This document shows, one piece after another, positions 1-5,383 of a DNA stretch of 6,666 bases. The stretch is from assembly GCA_002408485.1 (NCBI GenBank), contig DHSP01000023.1, forward strand, positions 1 through 6,666, read 5' to 3'. The stretch's first letter is position 1, and each line of letters starts with the position of its first letter. The notes under the pieces were generated by a model that was not told where the DNA came from, did not search any database, and was given only the letters and a program-made list of their open reading frames with translations. A program made the translations under genes and the position numbers. The DNA comes from Proteiniphilum sp. UBA5283. GTDB lineage: Bacteria; Bacteroidota; Bacteroidia; Bacteroidales; Dysgonomonadaceae.

Positions 1-983
1 ATTCCGTTCCAGTCGAACGAACTATTCAGTATTGTCTCGCTGAAGTCACCGTTTGGCAAAAAATCGGTCCACTGCCGCTGGCCCTGAAAGCCTCCCAGGA
101 GTGCATTGTGCCCGATCGCCTCCTCCTTGAATCCCATCTCTTTCAGTTTGGGATTTCCTTTCATCAGGTCACGGATGATGATGGTCATCTTGACCACAAA
201 CTCCCAATCTTTGTCCTTGCCTGCCCGGTCTTTCTGTTTCTCGGGACGATTGTCGTCTGCCCCTTCATTCACTTTGCAATATGTAGAGGTCCATTCCATC
301 GCTTTTGCAAATTCTTCCTGATCGTATATATCTTCCTGAATCCGGCGGAGAATCTCGGTGGAGTCGACCGATTCGTTCCGCATGCCCAGGTATTTCTGGA
401 AAAAATCGGGATTCACAATAGAACCGGCAATACCCATGGCGGTACTTCCAATGGATAAATAAGACTGTCCCCTCATGGTGGCCACAGCTTGTGCGGAACG
501 GGCAAAACGGAGCAACTTCTCTGCAACGTCTTCGGGAATACTATTGTCGGAGATATCCTGTATTTCACGGCCATAAATGCCGAAGGCCGGTAAGCCCTTT
601 TGAGAATGAGCTGCCAGGACAGCTGCCAGATAAACGGCGCCGGGACGCTCCGTCCCGTTAAAACCCCAGACAGCTTTCGGGTAATGTGGATTCATATCCA
701 TTGTTTCTGACCCGTAACACCAACTCGATGTGACCGTAATGGTAGAGCCAACTCCCTCGCGTTCAAATTTTGCAGCACAGGCGGCACTTTCACCTACGCG
801 GCCGATGGTACTGTCGGCTATTACACACTCAACCGGGCTGCCGTCACCGTTCCTCAGGTTAGATTCAATGAGTCGGGCAACCGATTTTGCCAGACTCATT
901 GTCTTCTCTTCAAGGCTTTCTCTCACGCCACCCTGGCGGCCGTCAATGGTAGGACGAATACCTATTTTTGGATATTGATACAT
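1..983 (-). CDS. fucI: L-fucose isomerase, N-terminal part (cut by window edge)
   Basis: The visible 327 codons encode the N-terminal half of L-fucose isomerase, a cytoplasmic Mn2+-dependent ketol isomerase that converts L-fucose to L-fuculose (often also D-arabinose to D-ribulose), the first step of fucose breakdown. Seen: PKIGIRPTIDGR at residues 5-16, GVRESLEE at 19-26, WCYGSET at 88-94 (Trp88 falls where E. coli FucI has a substrate-pocket tryptophan), WGFNGTERPGAVYLAA at 106-121, AAHSQKG at 124-130, GFQGQRQWTD near residue 305 and SSFDWNG at the cut. These match E. coli FucI as I recall it almost block for block. The family is about 590 residues long, so some 260 are missing, including the metal-binding Glu and Asp and the catalytic His. 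The start is the ATG just before YQYPKIG; no Shine-Dalgarno is visible and the leader is A/T-rich. It lies 170 bases downstream of fucR on the same strand with no clear terminator between them, so an operon is likely. Confidence 0.96.
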   Translation of the reverse strand, partial: MYQYPKIGIRPTIDGRQGGVRESLEEKTMSLAKSVARLIESNLRNGDGSPVECVIADSTIGRVGESAACAAKFEREGVGSTITVTSSWCYGSETMDMNPHYPKAVWGFNGTERPGAVYLAAVLAAHSQKGLPAFGIYGREIQDISDNSIPEDVAEKLLRFARSAQAVATMRGQSYLSIGSTAMGIAGSIVNPDFFQKYLGMRNESVDSTEILRRIQEDIYDQEEFAKAMEWTSTYCKVNEGADDNRPEKQKDRAGKDKDWEFVVKMTIIIRDLMKGNPKLKEMGFKEEAIGHNALLGGFQGQRQWTDFLPNGDFSETILNSSFDWNG

Positions 984-1153
984 GGTTTTGTTGATAAATT
1001 AAATTTTTTATAAAATTATGTTTTTGGAAACTTATTTTCTGGTATAACTGGTGTGAAAATGAAACTTATTTTTTAAATTCAGAATTGTGCTGATTTCCAT
1101 ATGGGTACGGATGATTTTGTTTTCATAGAGTTGATAAAATTGAGTAAATTTGA
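984..1153 (-). promoter_or_regulatory. fucR-fucI intergenic region, probable FucR operator region
   Basis: These 170 A/T-rich bases separate the fucR stop from the fucI start. No exact TAnnTTTG promoter element on the minus strand and no convincing intrinsic terminator is visible, which fits read-through from fucR into fucI. The region holds a 12-base direct repeat (1027-1038 and 1061-1072), a GntR-like TNGTNNNAC core at 1040-1048, and the word TGTGCTGATT at 1086-1095, which also occurs in the fucR leader. The words are observed; operator function is inferred from the known role of FucR as a repressor of the fuc genes in B. thetaiotaomicron. Confidence 0.5.
1027..1072. repeat. 12-base direct repeat in the fucI leader
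   Basis: GAAACTTATTTT occurs exactly twice, at 1027-1038 and 1061-1072, 34 bases from start to start (about three helical turns, so on nearly the same DNA face). Between the copies lies CTGGTATAACTGG (1039-1051), whose TGGTATAACT part fits the TNGTNNNACN pattern of many GntR-family operators. On the minus strand each copy contains TAAGTTTC, one base away from the -7 consensus TAnnTTTG, so the repeats could alternatively be promoter-related. Regulatory meaning is inferred. Confidence 0.45.
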
Positions 1154-2137
1154 TTAAAACGAATCTCTTTTTTTGATCACCGTGGGCAAATAAGTTTGTA
1201 TTGTTTGGTTGTCCAGTACAAATTGAGCTGCAATCTTACCCATTTCGTGCCAGTCGATCCCGATACTGGAAATGCCGTTCTCAATCACCTCGAAGAATGG
1301 ATTTTCATTATAAGCCAGTAATCCATAGTTTTTTCCCGGCTTTAATCCTTCGCTTTGTCCCTGTTTTACAATCTTTACCACATCTTCCTGTTTAATAACC
1401 AGGTAGAAAAATCCCTCCTGAATTACTGATTTTTCCAATATTTCATCAAGGATTCCGAATTCAAATTTGTTGTCGAGACAAAAGTTGCTGAATGCTGTTT
1501 TGCTACTCTGGGGATGCTTGTGTTTTTTGTTCAAGACAAAAAACAGTTTTTTAAACTTTCTCAGTTCATCCCTGATGGAACTTAACGCATCATAAAGCCC
1601 GTTGTCAAAATCCTGGCATACATAGGAATACCCCTTTTTGTCGAATTTTCCGAAATCGAGAAGCAGCAGTTTCTTCTTGTCTATTTTCGATAATGCATCC
1701 GAAAACTTTTCGTTATCATAATTCATGACGAGATATTTGTTATACTTGCCTATCGATTCATGGATGATGTTGTTGAACAGATGCTCGTTATACTGATGAA
1801 ACCAAAGATCTATCTTGTAAGATTTGGGTAATTTGGATACCAGAATGGTGTGTAAGACCTCTTTAAAGGGAGAATACTCGTCAAGCAACAACAGAATGCT
1901 CTTGGTGTGAGACGCCACATAATAGTTTTTCCCATGAATGGCGTCAATTACGCCGCGTAACCGTAAATCAGAAAGCGACTTAAATACGGTATCCCTTGAC
2001 ACGGAAAATTGTCGACTCAAATGGTTGATGGAAGGTATTTTTTCCCCAACCTTTAGTTCGTTTGCAGCAATGGCATCCTGAATAAACTCTGCCAGTTGCT
2101 GTACCTTTGTGCTCTTCCCGTCAAATTTGAAATCCAT
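1154..2137 (-). CDS. fucR: GntR-type transcriptional regulator, probable L-fucose-responsive repressor FucR
   Basis: This 327-residue protein has an N-terminal winged helix-turn-helix at about residues 8-76: GEKIPSINHLS at 31-41, recognition helix SVSRDTVFKSLSDL at 45-58, and wing around HGKNYYV at 68-74. From about residue 80 a LacI/periplasmic-binding-like effector domain follows, clearest near the end (NYGLLAYNENPFFEVIENG, then GIDWHEMGKIAAQFVL, typical of the last part of such domains). In B. thetaiotaomicron a GntR-type FucR sits directly upstream of fucI and represses the fuc genes until L-fucose binds. The same neighbour and orientation here support that role; the ligand is inferred. 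The effector domain is rich in Lys and A/T-rich codons compared with the flanking enzyme genes. The ATG at 2137 is the start that leaves the complete DNA-binding domain; no strong ribosome binding site precedes it. Another sugar ligand remains possible. Confidence 0.88.
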   Translation of the reverse strand: MDFKFDGKSTKVQQLAEFIQDAIAANELKVGEKIPSINHLSRQFSVSRDTVFKSLSDLRLRGVIDAIHGKNYYVASHTKSILLLLDEYSPFKEVLHTILVSKLPKSYKIDLWFHQYNEHLFNNIIHESIGKYNKYLVMNYDNEKFSDALSKIDKKKLLLLDFGKFDKKGYSYVCQDFDNGLYDALSSIRDELRKFKKLFFVLNKKHKHPQSSKTAFSNFCLDNKFEFGILDEILEKSVIQEGFFYLVIKQEDVVKIVKQGQSEGLKPGKNYGLLAYNENPFFEVIENGISSIGIDWHEMGKIAAQFVLDNQTIQTYLPTVIKKRDSF

Positions 2138-2170
2138 CGTGCGTAAGTTTCACCGCCAAGATAGGGTGTG

Positions 2171-2190
2171 CTGTTCTGTACTGTGCTGAT
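2171..2190. repeat. Four-unit 5-base tandem repeat in the fucR leader
   Basis: CTGTT, CTGTA, CTGTG and CTGAT follow each other without a gap. The run lies just downstream of the fucR -7 element, around the expected transcription start, and its last part overlaps TGTGCTGATT (2182-2191), which is shared with the fucI leader. A repressor bound here would block fucR transcription. The repeat is seen; the function is inferred, and such a short run could be chance. Confidence 0.3.
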
Positions 2191-2191
2191 T
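2182..2191. promoter_or_regulatory. Candidate FucR operator word in the fucR leader
   Basis: TGTGCTGATT occurs here and, in the same orientation, at 1086-1095 in the fucI leader. It sits about 8 bases downstream of the fucR -7 element, close to the expected start of transcription, a usual place for an autoregulatory repressor site. The match is exact; assigning it to FucR is an inference. Confidence 0.4.
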
Positions 2192-2198
2192 GTTTCGA

Positions 2199-2206
2199 CA
2201 AAGGTA
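2199..2206 (-). promoter_or_regulatory. Promoter -7 element of fucR
   Basis: On the minus strand this reads TACCTTTG, an exact match to the Bacteroidota -7 consensus TAnnTTTG, identical to the element before purH. No TTTG stands about 20 bases upstream, but that stretch is a T-run on the minus strand (plus-strand A-run near 2224-2230). Transcription would start around 2190, giving a leader of roughly 55 bases before the fucR ATG. It lies between the upstream terminator and fucR, as expected for an independent unit. Confidence 0.55.
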
Positions 2207-2263
2207 TTAGGTGAATTTTAAATAAAAAAATGTTTCTATATGTTTTGTAACATGTTTTTGCAA

Positions 2264-2297
2264 CAAAAAAGGAAGGGATGCATCCCTTCCTTTTTTG
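2264..2297. terminator. Intrinsic terminator of the lyase gene, symmetric and probably bidirectional
   Basis: A perfect 34-base palindrome centred between 2280 and 2281. Each arm reads CAAAAAAGGAAGGGATG, so a G/C-rich stem is flanked by six A on the left and six T on the right and gives a T-tract on either strand. It begins 9 bases after the stop codon of the minus-strand lyase gene. Both neighbours are on the minus strand, so its biological job is to end lyase transcription and insulate fucR. Confidence 0.88.
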
Positions 2298-2305
2298 AAT
2301 ACATT

Positions 2306-3754
2306 TTATAAACTATCCCCGAAGTCTTCCTTAAACTTCGCAATCAGTTTCTGTGGCCAGTCGTTCACTGGTTCCAGCCCTCCCATAAAGAAGCGGAGTA
2401 CTGGTGGTTCATACACAAATCGGAGCCCGCCAATCAATTCCCGGTTTTCGTAAAGCCAGCTCATTCGGTCCTCCACGTATTTAATTTGTGAGAGAGTGAA
2501 TACACGTCGGGGTACTGCCAGACGTACCAGCTCCATATCGGCATACGTTTCGTTGCCATACTCGTCCCGTTGATTCGAGATAGACCCGCGCTCCATACCC
2601 CGGATCCCGGATATCAGATAGAGGGCTGCAGCCAGTGATCCGGCGGGATATTCTTTTTGTGGAATATGGGCGCATACCTGCATCGCATCGACGTGTGCAC
2701 CCAGCACACCGGCTGGTTTAACCATGGGAACGCCATGCGCATCGAGAGAATTCACCAGGTAGGCGATAAAATTCGGGCTCTGGCTGATCATGGTCTCATC
2801 GAGTGTTTCATACAATCCTACGGCCATTGCCTCAATTTCACGGACTGAGATACCGCCATAAGTGAGGAAGCCTTCAAACAGCGGGACTAAAGCTTCGAGT
2901 TCGCGGTAAATATCGATGTTGTTTGTGCAGATACCTCCACCGCGGGAAGAACTTAGTTTGCGTGCTGAAAAGTATACAATATCAGCTAGCCCTGTCATGG
3001 TTTGAATTACCTCACCCATTGTGCTGTTTCTGAACTCTTCTTCACGCTGAATGACCAGGTATGCATTTTCTCCCAGCAAGCTGGCATCCAGGACGAGGCG
3101 AATATTGTATTTATCGGCCACAGCCCTTACATCCCTCAGGTTTTGAACCGAAAAGGGTTGTCCCCCGATAAGGTTGGTAGAGGCTTCCATGCGAATGAAG
3201 GGAATATTTTTGGCTCCGTGTATCTTGATGATTTCTTCCAGTTTTTCAAGGTTCATGTTGCCCTTGAAAGGGTGGGAGGAGTTGATTACATAGGCTTCGT
3301 CGTACAGCAATTCCGCAATTTTTCCGCCATATTGAGTGATGTGTGCCATTGCGGTAGTAAAATGATAGTTCATCGGCACCAGATTGCCTTTCCGGACATA
3401 GGCGTTTGATAAAATGTTTTCGGCTGCACGTCCCTGGTGTACCGGCAAGTAATATTTTTTACCCAATACATCTTCGACAGCTTTCTGTAAGCGGAAAAAA
3501 CTTTGCGACCCCGCATAGGCATCGTCTGCCTGCATCATGGCGGCCATCTGATTATCGCTCATAGCGTTGGTGCCACTGTCGGTGAGCATGTCCAGAAATA
3601 CATCTTTGGTGTTTAGCCTGAAGGTGTTGAACCCGCCTTCCTGCAGGGCTTCCAGCCTTCTCTCGATGGCTACTAAGTATAATTTTTGCACAACCCTTAC
3701 TTTGTGCAGCTCTAACGGGATATTTTCCCCGTTATAAAATTTAATTTCATTCAT
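2306..3754 (-). CDS. Beta-eliminating lyase of the tyrosine phenol-lyase/tryptophanase family, atypical active site
   Basis: This 482-residue PLP enzyme belongs to the family that splits tyrosine to phenol or tryptophan to indole, with pyruvate and ammonia. Compared with Citrobacter tyrosine phenol-lyase (TPL, 456 residues, numbering recalled), it keeps LLTDSGTNAMSD-like residues 57-67, DAYAGS 78-83 (Tyr80 = TPL Tyr71), HQGR 106-109 (phosphate Arg109), FTT 132-134 (Thr133 = Thr124), Asn194 before GGQP, Asp223 (pyridine nitrogen), Lys266 (Schiff base), MERG 387-390 (Arg389 = Arg381, which marks TPL over tryptophanase) and Arg411 (carboxylate). It departs where the family is normally fixed: DATR/DSAR becomes DASL (Leu226), SGKKD/SAKKD becomes SARKL (263-267), TPL Asn262 becomes Arg271, and GGHAVFLDA becomes GVLGAHVDA. 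It also has about 20 extra C-terminal residues. An active lyase with another substrate is likely, but canonical TPL or tryptophanase activity should not be assumed. It has its own terminator and is divergent from the ROK kinase. Confidence 0.85.
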   Translation of the reverse strand: MNEIKFYNGENIPLELHKVRVVQKLYLVAIERRLEALQEGGFNTFRLNTKDVFLDMLTDSGTNAMSDNQMAAMMQADDAYAGSQSFFRLQKAVEDVLGKKYYLPVHQGRAAENILSNAYVRKGNLVPMNYHFTTAMAHITQYGGKIAELLYDEAYVINSSHPFKGNMNLEKLEEIIKIHGAKNIPFIRMEASTNLIGGQPFSVQNLRDVRAVADKYNIRLVLDASLLGENAYLVIQREEEFRNSTMGEVIQTMTGLADIVYFSARKLSSSRGGGICTNNIDIYRELEALVPLFEGFLTYGGISVREIEAMAVGLYETLDETMISQSPNFIAYLVNSLDAHGVPMVKPAGVLGAHVDAMQVCAHIPQKEYPAGSLAAALYLISGIRGMERGSISNQRDEYGNETYADMELVRLAVPRRVFTLSQIKYVEDRMSWLYENRELIGGLRFVYEPPVLRFFMGGLEPVNDWPQKLIAKFKEDFGDSL

Positions 3755-3799
3755 ACGTCATTGTTTTTTTAACGCTAAGGTCGCGTGTAACTTGCAAAT

Positions 3800-3826
3800 T
3801 GTCATTATTCTGCGTGAAAAATGACA
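3800..3826. repeat. Inverted repeat close to the lyase start
   Basis: TGTCATT (3800-3806) is mirrored by AATGACA (3820-3826), with 13 bases between; allowing one mismatch the arms extend to 10 bases. It sits about 45 bases upstream of the lyase ATG. It has no T-tract, so it is not a terminator. It may be an operator for a dimeric regulator or a hairpin in the leader RNA. Confidence 0.4.
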
Positions 3827-3895
3827 GCCATGCTCGTTTCGTGAAATATATAAAATTGAGTTTATGTGCGAATGTATCTAATTGTGTTAATTATG

Positions 3896-3917
3896 TCGAT
3901 TTTCCGTTGAAAATTGA
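3896..3917. repeat. Inverted repeat in the lyase leader
   Basis: TCGATTTTC (3896-3904) and GAAAATTGA (3909-3917) pair over nine positions with one G-U type mismatch and a CGTT loop. No T-run follows on either strand. It could fold in the lyase leader RNA or serve as a protein site, but A/T-rich DNA makes such repeats fairly common by chance. Confidence 0.3.
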
Positions 3918-3960
3918 TGTTAATTAAAGGGCTTGACCGATAAATCATTATTTAAAGTTG

Positions 3961-3968
3961 CAAATGTA
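3961..3968 (-). promoter_or_regulatory. Candidate promoter -7 element of the lyase gene
   Basis: On the minus strand this reads TACATTTG, an exact TAnnTTTG match. No TTTG is found at the usual distance upstream, so the promoter is supported by the -7 element only. It would give a leader of about 200 bases. A 7-of-8 match, TATATTTC, lies closer to the gene at 3843-3850 and is an alternative. Confidence 0.4.
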
Positions 3969-4114
3969 AAACAAAAATATCAAAGGAGGAAGACTGTCTG
4001 CATCTAATTTTATCAGTTTCTTATCGATGGCTGTTTGCCAAAGAATCTCTTACCGGATAATGCAGCAAAAGTGTTTTTTTTGGCGTACAGAAAATTCGTT
4101 TAACGAAAAAACCC

Positions 4115-4122
4115 TATATTTG
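4115..4122 (+). promoter_or_regulatory. Promoter -7 element of the ROK kinase gene
   Basis: TATATTTG matches TAnnTTTG exactly and lies 51 bases before the kinase ATG, giving a leader of roughly 45 bases. The -33 box is weak: TTCG at 4095-4098, 16 bases upstream, is the nearest resemblance to TTTG. Confidence 0.55.
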
Positions 4123-4162
4123 TCCAAATTAATCATTTTCAAACATCATTGACTAACTTAAT

Positions 4163-4167
4163 AAGGA
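4163..4167 (+). promoter_or_regulatory. Ribosome binding site of the ROK kinase
   Basis: AAGGA ends six bases before the ATG at 4174, a good distance for a Shine-Dalgarno site. It is the clearest such site in the window and supports the chosen start; strong sites are uncommon in Bacteroidota. Confidence 0.55.
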
Positions 4168-4173
4168 CGAATC

Positions 4174-5136
4174 ATGGATAAACCCTATGTAGTAGGTGTC
4201 GACGTGGGCGGTACAAATACTGTTGCCGGCATCGTGGATAAAAGAGGACAAATTTTAATGAGCGGAAGCATTAAAACGGCTAAACATTCGCAAGTGGAAC
4301 TTTATCTCGATGAACTTACTGAACTGATAAACGGAATCATTGCTGAAGTCACCACTAAAGATCAGATCAAAGGAATTGGTGCCGGTACACCCAACGGCAA
4401 CTATTTTACGGGCAGCATAGAGTTTGCCCCTAATTTACCATGGAAAGGTGTGATTCCTTTTGCCCAGTTGCTGGAAGATCGTACAGGCATCCCGGTAGCA
4501 CTTACCAACGACGCCAACGCTGCGGCCATTGGTGAAATGACCTACGGGGCAGCCCGCGGGATGAAAGATTTCATCGTTATCACGCTTGGTACCGGTGTAG
4601 GAAGCGGCATCGTGGTGAACGGACAGCTGGTATACGGCCATGATGGTTTTGCCGGTGAACTGGGACATGTGATTGTGCGGCGTAACAATGGCCGCATGTG
4701 CGGTTGCGGCAGAGCAGGATGCCTCGAGGCTTATACCTCGGCAACGGGAGTGGCCAGGACGGCACGCGAGTATCTCGAACTGAGACCCGATACTCGGACA
4801 CGGCTTCGAAATATCCCTGTCGAAGACATTACATCAAAAGATGTGTTTGATGCAGCTATGATGGGAGATGAAATGGCAAAGGAGATTTTTCGGTTTACCG
4901 GAGAGATGTTGGGCGAAGCTTTTGCCGATTTTGTGGCTTTCTCCAGCCCGGAAGCAATCATTCTCTTTGGCGGTTTGGCAAGGGCCGGAGACCTTATCAT
5001 GAATCCTATCCGCGAAAGTATGGAGAAAAATTTGCTGAACATTTACAAGAATAAGGTGAAGCTGATGTTTTCCGAGCTCAAAGAAAGCGACGCAGCGGTG
5101 CTGGGTGCAAGCGCCCTGGGCTGGGAAGTACGATAA
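4174..5136 (+). CDS. ROK-family sugar kinase, probable glucokinase
   Basis: A 320-residue cytoplasmic kinase of the ROK family that transfers phosphate from ATP to a hexose, most likely glucose to glucose 6-phosphate. Seen in order: the ATP phosphate loop DVGGTNT at 10-16, the sugar-contacting NLPW segment near 89-92, NDAN at 112-115 with Asp113 as the expected catalytic base, LGTGVGSG at 138-145, GELGH at 161-165, and the zinc motif made by His165, Cys176, Cys178 and Cys183 in CGCGRAGCLE. A second nucleotide loop, ILFGGLA, lies near residue 265. The length is normal for the family, and there is no N-terminal helix-turn-helix, so this is a kinase and not a NagC/Mlc-type repressor. It has its own promoter and terminator, so it is probably a single-gene unit. 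The exact sugar cannot be read from sequence: N-acetylmannosamine, fructose or allose kinases of the same family are alternatives. Confidence 0.92.
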   Translation: MDKPYVVGVDVGGTNTVAGIVDKRGQILMSGSIKTAKHSQVELYLDELTELINGIIAEVTTKDQIKGIGAGTPNGNYFTGSIEFAPNLPWKGVIPFAQLLEDRTGIPVALTNDANAAAIGEMTYGAARGMKDFIVITLGTGVGSGIVVNGQLVYGHDGFAGELGHVIVRRNNGRMCGCGRAGCLEAYTSATGVARTAREYLELRPDTRTRLRNIPVEDITSKDVFDAAMMGDEMAKEIFRFTGEMLGEAFADFVAFSSPEAIILFGGLARAGDLIMNPIRESMEKNLLNIYKNKVKLMFSELKESDAAVLGASALGWEVR

Positions 5137-5172
5137 CATTTTCTGTTAGTGCAGAAAGCGGTTTTTTAAATT

Positions 5173-5200
5173 GGGGGGGCGCACGAAGCGGTACCCCCTC
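5173..5200 (+). repeat. G-run/C-run hairpin after the ROK kinase
   Basis: Seven G (5173-5179) face CCCCCTC (5194-5200), and inside them CGC (5180-5182) pairs with GCG (5188-5190) around a five-base loop, with GTA bulged. The hairpin should be very stable, but only a poor T-tract follows, so it may assist the terminator downstream or protect the 3' end of the kinase transcript. It starts 37 bases after the kinase stop. Confidence 0.5.
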
Positions 5201-5223
5201 CTCTTGTTTATGCCATGCCGGTT

Positions 5224-5259
5224 CAGTCAGCAAGTGATTGCTGGCTGCTTTTTGTTTTT
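5224..5259 (+). terminator. Intrinsic terminator of the ROK kinase
   Basis: CAGTCAGCAA (5224-5233) pairs with TTGCTGGCTG (5238-5247), ten base pairs with one G-U, closed by the GNRA-type tetraloop GTGA. TTTTT, G, TTTTT follows at 5249-5259. This is a textbook rho-independent terminator that separates the kinase from purH. Confidence 0.88.
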
Positions 5260-5291
5260 ACTTGATGGGTAATAGCTTCATTTTCTCAAAA

Positions 5292-5310
5292 ATTCACAAA
5301 ACTCGTGAAT
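5292..5310. repeat. Inverted repeat upstream of the purH promoter
   Basis: ATTCAC (5292-5297) and GTGAAT (5305-5310) form six-base arms around seven bases, ending 29 bases before the purH -7 element, so just upstream of the -33 position. This could be a regulator site for purine control, but the arms are short and I know of no matching Bacteroidota operator. Confidence 0.25.
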
Positions 5311-5339
5311 CAAATCTCGAAAAAGACCGATAGATTTCA

Positions 5340-5347
5340 TACCTTTG
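5340..5347 (+). promoter_or_regulatory. Promoter -7 element of purH
   Basis: TACCTTTG is an exact TAnnTTTG match, identical to that of fucR. It lies 36 bases before the purH ATG, giving a leader of about 30 bases. No clear TTTG is seen at -33. Confidence 0.6.
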
Positions 5348-5383
5348 TACTCCTTTAAAAATAACGAGTCAAAAAGGCAGAAA

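Larger units (their letters stand above)
3755..4173. other. Divergent intergenic region between the lyase and the ROK kinase
   Basis: A 419-base A/T-rich region without a supported gene. It holds an exact -7 element for each direction (minus 3961-3968, plus 4115-4122), two inverted repeats in the lyase leader (3800-3826 and 3896-3917), and a 9-base direct repeat TGTTAATTA (3885-3893 and 3918-3926). Short reading frames exist but none has both a ribosome site and a protein-like composition. If the minus promoter is used, the lyase transcript has a leader of about 200 bases, long enough for RNA-based or multi-site control. Confidence 0.6.

Noticed and set aside
108..458. A 116-codon plus-strand open frame, and another at 730-978
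   Set aside because: Both are antisense shadows of fucI, which matches its family throughout.
1172..1198. TTTG at 1172-1175 and TAAGTTTG at 1191-1198 as a plus-strand promoter antisense to fucR
   Set aside because: The 15-base spacing is shorter than usual and no gene follows on the plus strand; probably chance in A/T-rich DNA.
2144..2151. TAAGTTTC near the fucR ATG, also found on the minus strand within each fucI leader repeat
   Set aside because: An eight-base A/T-rich match between two leaders is expected by chance about as often as not, and the orientation is opposite.
3002..3409. A 135-codon plus-strand open frame
   Set aside because: It lies wholly inside the lyase gene on the other strand, has no promoter or ribosome site, and its composition is what antisense reading of a conserved gene gives.
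3805..3831. Eight-residue leader peptide MAVIFHAE before the lyase, considered as a TnaC-like control peptide
   Set aside because: It has no Trp or Tyr codon and no ribosome site, so there is no evidence for TnaC-type stalling; kept only as a remark in the leader finding.
3885..3926. Direct repeat TGTTAATTA, 33 bases apart, in the lyase leader
   Set aside because: Nine bases of nearly pure A/T in an A/T-rich region; not strong enough to call a regulatory repeat.
3981..4152. AAAGGAGGA at 3982-3990 followed by a 41-codon frame from the ATG at 4027
   Set aside because: The Shine-Dalgarno-like run has no ATG, GTG or TTG at a usable distance, the ATG is over 35 bases away, and the frame runs through the kinase promoter with no protein-like features.
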